The notes: a model not told the origin generated them from the letters alone. 64,000 nucleotides of DNA from Lumbricus terrestris (GCA_949752735.1 OX457053.1:11729257-11793256); one strand, 5' to 3'; counted from the stretch's first letter, positions 11,763-38,236 are shown. Translations and numbers: made by a program.

Positions 11763-12332
11763 CGAGAGCCTTGCCTGGCTACCGTATAAATTAAATATTA
11801 TTCTACTCCTGCAATACACGGCGCTAATAGCAACCGGATGGTTCAAAAAGGAAATTATTATTCTTTACATCGAATCTCTTACTTCCTTACTTTACAAAAT
11901 TACATTTGCGCATGCGTATACCTGTGTTTGTTGGGACCATAGATCGAGAAACAACTTAATATCTATGGTGGAGACGCAGACTTATATCCATAATAAAAGT
12001 TAACATTTATTTAAACGTTTATTTGATGAAGTTAGGGTTTCTTGGGTAAGTACTGAGTAACCAGTTAAATAGCCTAATCGCTCATGAAAGTTGCCTATTG
12101 TACTTTATGCCTCGGATAAAACAGCATAGCGTGGAGTTCCCAAATTCCGCTACGTCTCTCGGGTCATCGCTCATCACCTCTCGGGTCACCTCGGGTGAAG
12201 GTTTTTAAGTGCATCCTTTACAAATTTGTTACATAATCAGCGTAATTGCAGAACACGGGACCTCTAGTTTTTAGCGATTTTAGCATAGTATGGTATTGGT
12301 GGTATATAGTAGGCCTATATAATGACGACACT

Positions 12333-12481
12333 CATAGGCGCAATCACGTCCTAAAAGTTGGAGGGGACCATAATGAATCACGTCCTAAAAGTTGGGGGGG
12401 ACCATAATAATAAAGCTAGGGGACCACACAAAAGTTGGGGGGGACGCGTCCCGTGGGTCCCATAGGGTGGTTGCGCCTATG
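12333..12481. mobile_element. 149-bp hAT-like MITE
   Basis: Ends CATAGGCGCAA and TTGCGCCTATG with exact 8-bp duplication ACGACACT. The interior repeats CACGTCCTAAAAGTTGG. Confidence 0.85.
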
Positions 12482-12859
12482 ACGACACTAACACTAACCC
12501 CAACCGGCACTCACGACGCTTAACCTGATCCTATCCGGCCCTCGCGACGCCTAACCTGATCCTAACCGACACGTCGGGCCCCGATACTATAAGACTGTCA
12601 GACATATCAGATCAGGTCATGGATTTCAATGTGCAGAAATTTCCGATTAAGTTGGAACTGTGGCAATACCAGGCATAAACTGCATGCCTCATGCCTGAAT
12701 ATGCCACTGACTAATCAATAAAATTAATATAAACTCTAATAATAATAATATTAATAATGATGCCATGTGTTTCCATCCGTTTGGTCAATGGTCTAACGAC
12801 GTTTTGATGGTGTTTGTGAATTCAAGCGTGAGACCTGGCCATTTTCGGAGCTGTTAAAG

Positions 12860-26090
<13,231 letters not shown>

Positions 26091-26371
26091 TAACTATTCA
26101 GTGTGTGTGGAAGTTAAAAAGATTTAGTTTACATATGAAATGAACCATTGCTAATGTTAATGCCCTTTGCAGAAGTTCAGACATGCATGTAGTACTTTCA
26201 AAATTAATCAATTTGGCTTAAAGAAATTAGTTTCTAAACATCGAGTTTCGTTAAAGGGAACAGTTCTCGAAACGTAAGCAACAAGTCATGATATTACACT
26301 ATTGTGTATCACTGATATGTACATATTATATGCTAACATCTGTAGATGTGTCTCAATTGAATTTCTAAGTA

Positions 26372-26377
26372 AATAAA
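26372..26377 (+). terminator. Poly(A) signal AATAAA for ATP6V1A
   Basis: Canonical hexamer 282 bases after the ATP6V1A stop codon, in AT-rich 3' UTR sequence. Confidence 0.6.
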
Positions 26378-26796
26378 TCATGGTGTAAAATTTTTAGTGA
26401 GTTTAAAGGTTTCCTGTATGCGAACTTGTACTTCCGCAGGTAAGACTTTGGCTCTACCCTACCCTACCGCATTTGACATTTCCTTCCCAACCCATCACCC
26501 TTTGAGGGAATCGGCTGTGGCCTTGCTGTTGTTAGACCTATAATATAGGCTAAAGAGTACGCATTCACCCCAAGATTGGGCTGCGATCGCTGAAGTTGCG
26601 CCGGGTTGCCGCCCGTAGCACCAACCAGAGGGAGGCGTTTGGGGAGGAGAATGTACCCGTCCCAAATCCCCATGAACATTTCTTTCACACTGCTATTATA
26701 TGTCAGCATTTTACTTGCTCTGAAAAGAGTGGTCAAAACTCTCATAAAATAACACAGGCGTGCTTCCAATAATAACAATTTCTATTTTAGTTTCGA

Positions 26797-27030
26797 CACA
26801 GTAATTGTAATTGTAATTGTAATCGTACATTTATATAGCGCCACTTCAAGAGAACTCCTCAGAGGCGCTCCCGACCTGACACCTAATCACAATCAAAGAG
26901 AATGGTTTTCAAACGCTTGCGGAAAAGGGGCAAAGGAATACAAAGAAGTTCATTGCGGAGACTAATAGGTAACTTATTCCAAAAAGACGGACCAGTAATA
27001 GTAATAGTAGCAGTTTCAGATGTCATCTGA
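26797..27030 (-). mobile_element. LINE 3' end fragment with (ATTACA)n tail
   Basis: The minus strand reads FWNKLPISLRNELL and [15 protein letters not shown] stop, then GGGAGCGCCTCTGAGGAG, GGCGCTATATAAATG and CGATTACAATTACAATTAC. Confidence 0.8.
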
Positions 27031-27886
27031 AAAATTACTTTATTATTTCGGTGCTCATTTAAAAGGGGTTTACCAAGCTTAGGAACTCCGTTCTGCTGCT
27101 GGACTAATTAAAATATACTAACTATTATTAGTCTATATTATAGCACAGTATAATACTGTGATCATAGGCATATTTTGAAGCACTGGAATAAGTTTATCCC
27201 CATATAGCTCAAGACGATCATGAATTGCTGACCATGACACAATTAGAAATTGTCAATTGGAGCAACAAAACGTCAAAATCTGAGTGGACAGTCGAAACTA
27301 TCAAAAGCGGTCTTAGACTAGAAAATTCTTTTTAGTCAAATAAATTGTTTTGTATTACTAGAACCGGCTATGTGAGAAAATAGCATCTGAATCAAGCTTG
27401 GGCACTATCAAACAGAAAGCAAGCGATCTGCGATAAAAGTTCATAACAAACTTATAGCCTTGTCCGCCCAACCACAGTATAAACAAATTTAATATCAACT
27501 GTAACTGTGGCTCAACTAATTTTCCTCATCCTCAATAGATGAAATTCTGCTTACTTATTTTATTAATGTTTGGAACAGCCATTGCCTGTGGTTGGGGTTC
27601 GCGCGTTGTTATCGCGAGAACAATGGCAAAGTGGGAAGGTTTAAAGGGAGTGAGTTCTTGTTGACGGAGTTGAGTTGAATAAAGTCATAATACTTGACTA
27701 GAAACATTTTGATACAGCGAGAAACATTTAGTATAGTATTAATAATAGACAAGTTGACGGTTTAATAACTTTGCTTAGAATGTAAAAAGCGAAACATTCA
27801 CCGTGTTGGTCAACTATGTTGACAGTTGTCTGTTCGTGTTTTCGCGGTGCTCGTATCTTGTTTGTGCTTGAAACATTCCTTTTAAG

Positions 27887-30800
27887 ATGTTGCATTGGAG
27901 CCCTACACTAATTGACGACTTAAGCGACACAGAAGATTGCGATATCCGTAGTAAATTTGCGTGAGTTTATCTTATTTTCATTATTCGTGCTTGCGTAAAA
28001 GGCTTTTGCTTGTGATCACGTGTATCGGTAAACGCGCGAATTGTTTAGGCATAATGATTTACCGGCAAAAAATCTCGTGTTATTGCGATGCATGGTGATT
28101 TTGCGGCGGAATATTCCGCTTCGCAACGCATGCAAAAATACTTCTGCTGATATCTCATGTAGATCTTAAGAGTCAGCATGATTCAATATAATTATTATCC
28201 AGAAATATGTTTTATGTGATGCCACGTGAAATGTATAGTCCGCTGCATTGGTTTCCTGTTTAATTCAGGCAGATTAACAGTTACAGTAAGCACTCGTACT
28301 TGCCTTAGGCTGCAGATATAACTCCAAATAATACTGTGTGCAGAGGGTAAGAATCTTTGAACTGAACCATAGGCTCTCGTTCCGTGACAAGTAATTTTGT
28401 TGTAGAAAGTGACTTGACAGGTTTGACTTTGATTTTGCGTTGCAGATTATATCAACTACTAGAAACATGCATACTGGAATGGCTCACTTGAAACTCAAAA
28501 TTTAACCAGGGGCAGTGCACACAATAGTCTTGCGATAGAAAATTGAGTTTGGATGATGATGATGTATTCGTTTTGTTGATTTCTTGCTGACATACCGCAG
28601 CCAGTTACAAATAGGAAATGAAAAAGAAAATCATAATAATTCAATCAAATGGTTGGAAGTCAGAAAGATAGGCAATGGTCGAGTATCTGTAAAGTGCTCG
28701 AGAAATTTGGAAGCTGGGTATGCTGCTACAATTTAAATGTATCAATCATTCAACAGAATGGCAGTGAGTCTGATGAAGGTTGATTGGTAGGTTTAAACAG
28801 TCTGAAACAATTGCACAGAACTTTTCTTGTTAATTTCACCAGGTCATCCAAGTCTGCACTCTTCACCCAGCATCTCGGTAGCGGATGGGTGGATGAAAAG
28901 CGTCGCCAGGCTCTGTATATTCCTTCGTTACAGTCAGACCAGGAGATCTTCGACTACACGCTTGAAGACATAGCAATGCCATCTGTGAGTTTCTCGGAGG
29001 AGCAGGAGTTTGAGAAAACCGTCCAGACCACAGACTACAATTCGAACATTCTTTTTGAGTCGGCCGAGACCGTGAATATGGACACAGGTATTCCGGAAAG
29101 CAAGAACATTGTTATACCCACTTCAGTGTGCGCAATTAATCAGAGGCCTGAAATGGAGACAGCTCCAGTCAGCACCGAACAGCAGACGTGCGACAACTTT
29201 CCACACAATGAGGGCCACGATGCTTTCTTTCTTGAGTCGAGTCAGCAGAACCCCGCAGCGAGTAGTTTTCCAATGCCATGTGATCACGCACTAACGTCGG
29301 GCTCGGTGTCTAGCTCCACAGCCGACAGTTCGACAGTATCTGCCGACACCGGTGCTTATTTTCTGAATGGTAGCAGCGATCTTTGCCAGCCTTCCGTCAG
29401 TCCTACCGATCACTTTTCCAACAAGGAAAACGTGGCTGTTGTTGAAACGTCCTCCGACTCCGAAGATGCGTATGACATGCAGAATCTACGAGACTGTCTT
29501 CCGAAACTCAAGGTCATGACGCCGGCCCATCTGCACAACGAAATCAGCGGTGCATTCACGTCGTACTCTGAAATGGAAGCTTCGAGTTCTGCATGGCTAG
29601 CGCCAGCCAACCATTATCCACGAGATTCCGTCTGCACGACAGCCGCAGAATCGGAGCACGACACCAGCTTCTGCTCAGTCGATAGCACCATGACGGTGTC
29701 GAGCGTAGAATCCCTGCCAAAGGTCTTCTACGATCCCGACTTGCACCACGGCCATCATCTGACGGCTGTGTCAGTTCCCCCGCTGCGACGTGGCCTTAAT
29801 TCAACGGCTGCCGATTATCGTCGAACCACTCCGTCCTCTAAGGCTTCTCATAACTGTGATGGTCCACGTCTGATTGAATCGAAGCTTAAAGCAGGTTCTT
29901 ATTTTCAGAACGATACGGATGGATTCAGCACGACATCTAGATCAAAAACACCCGAACCAAATCCTACGTGTACAACATCTTTTTCTACTTCGTCGAAATC
30001 ACGATCTGCCAGGAGGCCGACACTGAGCAAAGCAATGGTTAAGCTTGTCTTTCCTAGCCCAACAAAGTCGTCGTCGTCATCTCTGAATGGTTTTGCTGTC
30101 GGCAACCAGAGAACGGATGGTTTTATGGAACTTTACCGTCAGACATACGGAAAGCGCATTCGAAGTCTGGCGACTGCGTCAACGGTCGAAGACTGCGTCG
30201 ATTCAAAGCGCAAGTGCCAGCGAAGCACGACCCCTCAGTTCGGATATGTTCGGACAGAACCTCATAGCGAACCAAAAAATATCAAGACCGGGGCGAAAAT
30301 TAACGAGCTTTGTGGGCGCCTCAGCTGCGGTCTGTCTTCAACGGGGGTCCCTCGTAAGCAGACCCCTTCGGTCCCTCGGGACCATAGATTGGGGATTTCT
30401 GGAACTACGCCACTGCGTTCTCGGATGTCTGTACAGAGTTCAGAATCGGCTTCCGGTCATTCCTTTGCGTATAATTCCAGCCATCATCGTAGTGTCTTCA
30501 TGCACGAGCCGAAGAGACAGACTCTGGCGTCAGGTGATGCCAGTCGTGACATTCCCAAGAATTCCACGTTTTCGGCGCCTGATTTCGATTCTGCCGGTTA
30601 GTGTGATTGTTTCTTTCCCTTTGTCATGATACGGGTGTTGGAATGCCTGATTGATTTGCCACCATTTAAGCGATGTTGAATGGAATGAATCCGAATGATC
30701 CTGGTTCTTTTGTAAATAGATCCGAAAAAATAAAATAAAAAGCAAAATATTGCTAATTTAATCATTCTTTGATGGCATGATTCTGTGAGCTGCACATGTG

Positions 30801-33413
30801 TTACATTGCATAAATCTTTAAATGTATTTTAAAAAGCTGTGATGGTTCACAGCAGATTTTAGAGTCACTCGTGCGTAGTAAATATGACCGAAAATGCATC
30901 TTTTCACAAAACTTTTTAAACGAATTTGATTTAACAAGTGGCAGCTCGAAAGGATGTCTCCTCTTGCAGAGTAAATACTTGTCCTCACGTTGACAGAAAA
31001 TTTCAGCCATCATACTGCAGTTTCTGTCTCTCTTGTACGTTAAATGCTTTGGAAGTATATTTCTGGATGCAGGTTACATTATTGCCATAGTAGTTTAAAT
31101 TCTTCAAGGATTCTATCACTTTGAGGTTTTAAACAATTATGGAAACTGGACTGTCTTCTTTTTATCTACTTAACCTGGTTTTTCCTTTGGGCTATATGCC
31201 TCTTTCATGTGTTTTTAAGGAAATGTGCATGTCAGTAAAGTGCTTGGGATAAGCAATAGCATATCTTTGAAAGCATTTTCAGCCTAACTTGAGTAAAGTA
31301 TTTCTGCTCTGTTTTAATTTGATGTTTTCGGCCTATCTTCAGTTGCGTTCATGTTGTCAGATTAACGAATTCCAGTACCTGGAGGTATTTTGCAGATATG
31401 TTGTATAGCTGGTGTTTATAATATTCATGCAATTTTAAAAATGTTGCCACTTAAAACTCAATCTCAATTCCATGGTTCATATTATTATGTCTGTACTCTT
31501 TTAAGTGGACTGTGTTATCTTTACTTTATAGGGTCTGGAGATCTAGAATTGGGATTTCGAACGAAGAAACGTCCTCTACTGAGCGTGAGTTTCGTAGAAA
31601 ATGGAACATCTCTTGAACGTTTTGCCTCTCGCCATTACCAGTGTTAAAAATCTTATAGTGTATAATTTTATCAGCATCTTTACTCATTCATTTATCAGGC
31701 AGTATATAGCACCTCTTTCAGGAAACTACTCGGAGGTGCACCTGACTAAAAAAAGAACAGTTTTCAGGTGTCTATGGAATGTGTTGGAGAGTGGCATTGA
31801 GAACAGGCACAGCTCAAGAGGGAGGCTATTCCATGCCAATCACAGTAAAAGCACGACTTTTCATGATGGAGGCACGAGCAAAAGGGACTGAGAACATTCC
31901 CCTTCTCAAGTTGCGAATCAATTATGGTTATAATTTTGCTGTAAAAGTACAATCACTTTATATTGTTACTCCAGTTATATTTCAAAGAATGCCAGCACTT
32001 GTTGGCTGTTTCACTTCGCTACAATTGGTATGAAAAATGTAGAATGCACAAAACTGGGAATTTGACAAAAACTTCCCTTTTGGCGGCAATGCTAAGTTTC
32101 TGCACGAAAAGATTTTTTGGCAGATTACTGTGATTTGGATGATTTCTTTAAATATGTAGACTAATTCTGAATGACTTGCGGTTCTAAATAAAAATTGTTT
32201 GCAATTACGTTCTGCAGCCGGGTAAAGTCGTCAACAAAAAAGCGTTGATGCTGTCCCCACCTCATGTCAAGCGGAATCCACTTCTTCAGAAGTTCTTCGA
32301 TAACATTCCAGCAGTCACTGCAACGAATGTCATGCAATACGTAAGTACAGCAACGGAAACTTGAACATTCTGACTGAATGAATTTTGTTTAATGCATGCA
32401 AATGTCAAATGGTGCATACAATTCTAACTAATGCTCCACTGTTTGCATAAATGCTGCATTCCTGTGATCTGACATAAACATGTTGTTTACTGATGCACCA
32501 AGACCATTGATGATTTAATTAAAGTCATATCCATGAATTAATATCAATGGCATCATATTAATTGATTATCAACAGCATACCTTTAATGAGTTTAGTAAAC
32601 ATAGCCAATGACTCTCATAGATTTAAAGTTCAGATGTAACGACCAAATCAGACATTTAGTCATAAACTGATATAGTTATTTCTTGCAGTGATTTGTGTGT
32701 TGGCATCTTCGTGAATGTAAGAAGTGGTTCTATTCACAGACTGATGACCAGCTGGAGGCAGTTACTCTGAAGAATACGCTTCTCAACCGAGACCAGAGTA
32801 ACAAGACTAGCAAGGCAAACGTCACAACGCAGCAGACGGGGGGTAAGTTGTTCAAGCTAAGCACTTTTACAGTATATATTAACACACGGTGGCATTACAT
32901 CCCCAATGCTATAAACAATTATTATTATTAAACATGTTGTACAGCATTGATTGCTTTGTGAGGATTGGATGTTGACTGTTTTAGCATTGGGTGAATAGGA
33001 ATAGCTTGTAGGATGCGGTTCGATACCCGTGCCCCCCCCTCCCAAGGTCGACCTTCCATTCCATAGGGGTAGCTGTGAATTGGGCTTCTGATTGGCTGCC
33101 AAGGCGTATGTGGAATAAGATCATGAAATTTGTACTGTTTTGTTTCGATGTTTTGCTTACTGTGGTTTGTTGGTGAGATTGTCAATAAATACAGTTATTA
33201 TCATTTCTTTTGATGTACTGCCAGTCTTTGAGAGTGAATTTAAAAAATGATTGTTTTCTGTTTAAATCAGCTGCAAGACCACCAAGTAGACTTAAGTGGA
33301 GAGCTGACCTGGTTACTATGGTGACAGAAGGTTCAAAGGTTCCTATGACGACAGCAGCAGGAGTCAGGAAGTCTATACTCAATATGGTTTGTGTAATCTT
33401 TAATTCATCTTGA
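27887..33413 (+). CDS. Unrecognised Ser-rich protein with KEN box (6 coding exons)
   Basis: I do not recognise this family. Exons with consistent phases: 27887-27960 (ATG, MLHWSPTLIDDLSDTED), 28843-30596 (1,754 nt), 31532-31584, 32218-32340, 32740-32842, 33271-33413 (TGA), giving ~749 aa. The long exon is Ser/Thr-rich and probably disordered. It holds a KEN motif (SNKENVAVV, ~residue 219, an APC/C degron in known proteins), an acidic SSDSEDAYD patch, RDCLPKL (D-box-like) and a basic SPTKSSSSS stretch. Better-structured pieces are WVDEKRRQALYIPSL near the N terminus, NQRTDGFMELYRQTYGKR in the middle, and SPPHVKRNPLLQKFFDNIP and PPSRLKWRADLVTMVTEG towards the C terminus. The first and last exons are the least certain. 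The last exon could instead end at 33386 (weak donor gtttgt) and splice to 33817-33876. A nuclear cell-cycle role is only an inference from the degron-like motifs. Confidence 0.7.
30729..30739 (+). terminator. Overlapping AATAAA signals inside intron 2 of the KEN-box gene
   Basis: If the donor at 30597 is not used, the long exon runs into TAG at 30599-30601. Two overlapping AATAAA hexamers follow about 130 bases later. This could yield a short isoform ending FDSAG by intronic polyadenylation. Confidence 0.4.
31690..31885 (-). mobile_element. LINE 3' end fragment
   Basis: Minus-strand remnant of an RT C terminus followed by GTGCACCTCCGAGTAGTTTC and GGTGCTATATACTGCC. In intron 3 of the KEN-box gene. 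Confidence 0.5.
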
Positions 33414-33531
33414 CCTGTTTGATACGGACTAAGTGTACAACTCTTGATGCAGATTTACAAATCTTGAGATTAGCAATGTATCAGGGAATGTTTAGTCAAT
33501 CATAAGGACTTGTCTATAAAGAATGTCCTTT

Positions 33532-33537
33532 AATAAA
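33532..33537 (+). terminator. Poly(A) signal AATAAA for the KEN-box gene
   Basis: Located 119 bases after the TGA at 33411-33413. It supports 33271-33413 as the terminal coding exon. Confidence 0.45.
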
Positions 33538-34353
33538 TGACTCACTTGGGACCATACTTGTAATCTGGTATGATGGTATCGCTCTCATTTTTGGATACCC
33601 ACAATCCAGCAGAGTACTATGGTCAGCAGAATTCGGCTAACGTGTTGATGCATTTGATCATTTATATAGCGCCTTAACAAGAATCTAACTGTGCTTTGGG
33701 TTAATCGTCAAGCACTCGGACATGAAGAGTACACGGCTGTAGCATCACTTCACCTACCCTACACTTCTATATATATGAATAGTTTCACGTGCATGACATA
33801 TTTGTCCATTTGGCAGATGACGTTTGTAAGGCGAGCAGTAGGATGTTGTACGCCTTGCATGGCTGCCAACAGTTAAATGTGACTCCTGTAATAAGTTGTG
33901 ATCATCCGTTCATTACCGATTGTAATCATCCGTTCATTACTGATTGTAATATCATCCTGCATTGTGTAAGTTTGAAAAATACGAAGACTATTATTGTTGT
34001 TAAAGTAATGAAGTTGTTGGTTTTAAATTTGTAGAGATCATACGTCGTTGAGACACCGTCGTCCATAACCTGAGACTCCGAAAACAAAGAACTTCAGCAA
34101 AATAATTTAGTCCTCGCTTTTCAAAAACTTGAAGTAGCAATTGATTTTGTTTAAATATTCTTGCGTTCGTTGGAAATAATATATAAAATAATGCAGTATT
34201 TTTTTTATTTGTTTAGCACGCAATATTATAAATGACAGAAATAACCCAGAGTTTCCTTTCTGTGTTATTACTACAACTGGCTCTGCTTGGGTAGGAAGTC
34301 TGTGGCTTTGTGATGTTCTGCACGCATCTGGTGTCAATCTGAAGTCCGTGAAG

Positions 34354-34805
34354 CAGTGGCGGATCCAGAACGTTTCGAAGGGGGGGGCCAAAATTTTCGG
34401 TCTTGTGGGTGGAACAGAGGAAAAAAATTTGCGATTTTCGCCGGTGGAAAAAAGTTTATCAATTTTCCGGGAAATTATACCAACTCATCCGCCAAAAAAG
34501 TTGATGACTTTTTTTTTTAGTCATCGGCCAATTTTTTGGGGAAAATATACCAGCTCATCCGCCAAAAAAGTTGATGACTTTTTTTTTTAGTCATCGATCA
34601 ATTTTTTGGGCGAAAACAATATGCCATTTTCGAACGGGGGGGCCACGTCCCGTACGATTTTGTAATAGGGGGGCCAGATGGCCTGTTTTTCTCTGTCACT
34701 ACATGTGTTTAATAGCTTCTTCAAACCAAATGGGGGGGGGCACATTCCATGCAATTTTTAAATGGGGGGCCATGGCCGGATTGGCCCCCCCTGGATCCGC
34801 CCCTG
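34354..34805. mobile_element. 452-bp hAT-like MITE
   Basis: Ends CAGTGGCGGATCCAG and CTGGATCCGCCCCTG with exact duplication CCGTGAAG. Two internal copies of CCGCCAAAAAAGTTGATGAC and the T-run hairpin. Confidence 0.9.
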
Positions 34806-34850
34806 CCGTGAAGGAGTTGTACATAGAAGGCGGTTGACAACCTTTGCAGG

Positions 34851-35026
34851 GCTTTTCTGCACAAAAATTAATGTGCAGTTGTAAATGGATTTGTGCCGAT
34901 GCAAAGTGCTTGTGTGCAGTTAAAATGGTATATTGAAAGGTCATGTCATCCGAATGGGTGTAATTTACTATAAAACATGGGAAGGGAAAGAAGGGGTTGC
35001 ACAGTTCTAAAAATTCTCTTTAAAAG
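34851..35026. mobile_element. MITE, GTGCAGTTGTAC family
   Basis: CAGGGCTTTTCTGCAC to TTTAAAAGCCCTG, a diverged relative of 57465-57641. No target duplication is visible. Confidence 0.65.
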
Positions 35027-36669
35027 CCCTGCTTGTAGGAACTTTCTCATTCCCAATTATATATATGCACTTGGCTTAAAGAAATTACTCTGGGCTCCAT
35101 CAATCAGGCTTTTAAAATTTAATACAGTAAAGTTTGATGGCTACCTTGGTTTTAGTTAATACAATATTCAGTGTGGAATTTACAGTCGGATGGAAACTTT
35201 TTATCAGAACTTCAGTTCCTTTTTGCTTGCCACCTACTTTTAAATAAATACGATGGCAGGGCGCAGTCATAGTTGAGAACAGTGGAAGGACACTACACAG
35301 AAAAGTCAATAATTGTACAATAGATGTTACTTTATTGAGAATTGTTCCTCTAGCACTTGTAAAAAATTGGTTCTCTCTGAAAAAGATCTGGTTGAGTCTT
35401 TTAACGAAAAGTTTCTGACTCGTCGATTTAGTTGAAAATGTTCTCTTGCTCCTGTGTTTCGACCTTGCTCCACGTCAACGACGGTCCACTGCAATCTCTC
35501 CTCGTTCACCATTTCCTTCTATTCACACCACCCTTTCATTCTCCTCTTCCCCCAACTCAACGCACAGCACAAATAAAAAATAACCTTAAAATTAATAATA
35601 ATGGGCTTGCGGGATATTGGGCTGATCCACGCCAGGGGCCCTCCTGCCTTTGCGAGGAGCTTACGGGTTTTTAAGCCACGCCAGAGGCCCGGCAGGTACT
35701 AATACAAATAAACTACAAACACACCACACAAAAAAACAACACCGAGCCACAACCGTCACTCATCACAATCTCTTCGGTCTGACCACAATCACCTCGGCAT
35801 GTCCGTGGTCCTCGGAATTAGACGGAATTCGGAATTAGACGATTAGGTGATTCAGACGGTCGTGGCCTGTCTCAGTCAGCATTGTAGCGGTCCCTAAGCA
35901 ACACAGAAAATCCACATATAATATTAATTCATGCTATGACAATATATTATGTAGTAGCCTACAATGAAATAAAGTAGGCTTAAAAGATCGACACCGGCTT
36001 AATAGCATGGCCTCTTAGCTGGGCCTAGTGCATAGGCTATCCAAAAAAATATCAAGCTGAATACGCGACCAACCGTTAGGCCTACACAATAAGACGCATA
36101 TTATATTACTCTATAGCTGCATTAGTTTCTAAATATGACGTCATAATATATAAGGTCGTTCGCAGTAGCCATGGCAACGGGAGATTAGAGACCGTTAGCT
36201 TGCGGCTGTTTAAAAGTCTTTCTCCCTTTACAGTCTTCCCGTCGGTCATTTTCTTGCTGCAAATTTCCACCGTTTGACTTTTTCCTTTTGTCAAAACGTT
36301 ACTATGATTGGGGTGATTTGACACAATGTCATGCATGTTACGAACGGTCCTTAAAATCATGAATGGTACTTTTAAACGCGCTATAGGCGTAGATCTATCT
36401 AACACACCTAGCTATGATCTTGAACAAGTTCAACAAGAAATCTGATGCACGCCATAAAAATTATTACTTTTAGACCTAATAGTTATAGGTTTTACTTCTT
36501 TTCTAATGTACTTCCATACTTATCTGCATCAAATTAGTTTTCAGTTAATAATTTCATGTTTTACAATAAAAGCGATTATTTCTGTCGTAGAATGAATTTC
36601 TGTCACAGCTTACCTTGCCAGTAGGCTACGTGTTTCTTTTTCACTTCAATGATCGACCACGATTCAGGT

Positions 36670-36925
36670 CAGCAACTGCATGACGTTTCTCGTCTTCTTC
36701 GCCATTTTCGTCGTATTTTCTTTCCTTTTTCGTCGTTTTTGTCACCTTCCATCTTCGTCGTATTTTCTCTTCCTTGTCGTCGTTTTTGTCTTCCATTTTC
36801 CTAGTTTTCGGTGTTTTTCGTTTTCCATCTTCGTCGTATTTTTGTCTTCTTTCTCGACGTTTCCCCACAGTTTTTCGTCTTCCATTTTTGCCATGCTTGC
36901 TCTCTTCATCTTCGCGGTATATTTA
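36670..36925. repeat. CGTC/TTTTC-rich low-complexity tract
   Basis: Repeated TTCGTCGTATTTTC-like words; both strands give spurious low-complexity frames. Confidence 0.6.
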
Positions 36926-38226
36926 TTTATTTGTCTATTTTTGTCGTGCTAATCGTTCTGTGATCTGACAAGTAATTTTATTTGTCGTCTACTGTCTTCA
37001 ACAAAAATTGATTAAATGTTTCGGTCTTTCGGAAACTAATGGGAGGACAAACGGATACGTCATTTTTTTATGACGTCATAGTTGGGATTGGGACAGATTG
37101 TGAAATCGCACGGGTTTTAGTAATTGCAGGCTTAGGATTCTAGACACGTTAAGGAATCCAGAAGTCAATGTCTTGGTGACAACTTTAATATCGCTATTTT
37201 GCTCAAACTCACAACTTCTATGTCGCTGTTTGCTATAGGCCCTCTAAATATATAATTGCACATATTCCTTGCTAGTTTATCTGAATTATCTCTGTTTATT
37301 ATATTTTGTTTCGAACTGCGTTGCGTTTTGAGTAACGTGCCTGTAAACGGTGCACTTTATAACAAAATTAGAGCCCTGAGGACCAAAGGCTATGTTCTTA
37401 GACAACATCGACCAAATGTAGTGACGTTAGATAAGCTCTGGTGTTAGCTTCAACAGTTTGACCACAGTATAAATTACTATTATTTATTATTATTTATAGT
37501 TATACTATGGCTCGACTCCTAAAACATTTTTTGGAAGGATATTTTACAGGATAATTTATTCTGCATGACCATGTACATAATGTGCACCAGAGCAGTTAGC
37601 AATTATAAAAATAAAATGATATACTTATTTAAATAGCATAATGTGCACTTGGCAGCAGTGCTCAAAGTGTAGAAAAAGAAGTGCTTAGATGCTCCCTTGT
37701 CTTTCCCTGCTGTGCGGACCAAACAAGTGGCAGGACAGTGTTGAAAATTTTAAAAATTCCTGGACGCCGTCCATGACAGTCCGGGCACACTTTAAGCACT
37801 GCTTGACAGCACACAACCAAGTTGTCGGACAACAGCATGTACTGCGTGGGACCTGCATATGTAATCCATAATTATGAAACCTTATGGAAGCACATCAAAG
37901 GGCATAGGGAGGGGGAGGAAGGGGATAACAAATGCCAACGCATAGGGGCCACACAAAGCAGGTCATTTTCACAGGCTTCCTCCAACCCTACCTCAACATG
38001 ATAATTAACCAGTGCCTTGCTGCTGTAGTGTTACATGTTCATATGCACACGGCTTTCCAGAAGCATTGATCTGTACTATGGGGCATGGCATTTCCCAGGC
38101 TCCCAGCATAGTTTCTGTGAGGAGCTAATCAAACAACAGAGAAATGAACCTCAGTCATGAGTGACCCAAGTCTAAGTTACATAATATCAGAAATGAGACA
38201 CAAAATATAAAAGAAAGCGCTTTGTC

Positions 38227-38236
38227 TTTATTTATT
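38227..38236 (-). terminator. Poly(A) signals (two overlapping AATAAA) for DKC1
   Basis: The plus strand reads TTTATTTATT, giving two overlapping AATAAA on the minus strand about 90 bases past the dyskerin stop. Confidence 0.65.

Larger units (their letters stand above)
9714..12859. other. Intergenic HAUS5-ATP6V1A
   Basis: No gene recognised. It holds a LINE 3' tail (10705-10975), a MITE with nested hairpins (11403-11762), a small hAT MITE (12333-12481), and the ATP6V1A 5' flank. No TATA box or other promoter motif is convincing. Confidence 0.5.
26091..27886. other. Intergenic ATP6V1A to KEN-box gene
   Basis: ATP6V1A 3' UTR, a LINE tail (26797-27030) and otherwise unique sequence. Near 27600-27620 is a CpG-bearing GCGCGTTGTTATCGCGAGAA, part of which resembles the TCGCGAGA promoter motif, ~270 bases before the next start codon. 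It is a plausible core promoter, not proven. Confidence 0.35.

Noticed and set aside
30087..30629. 180-aa frame overlapping the long exon
   Set aside because: Shadow of the KEN-box gene in another frame; composition follows the main frame's codons.
33817..33876. Alternative last exon of the KEN-box gene
   Set aside because: In phase, but the donor at 33387 is weak and an AATAAA follows the stop at 33411-33413, so kept only as an alternative.
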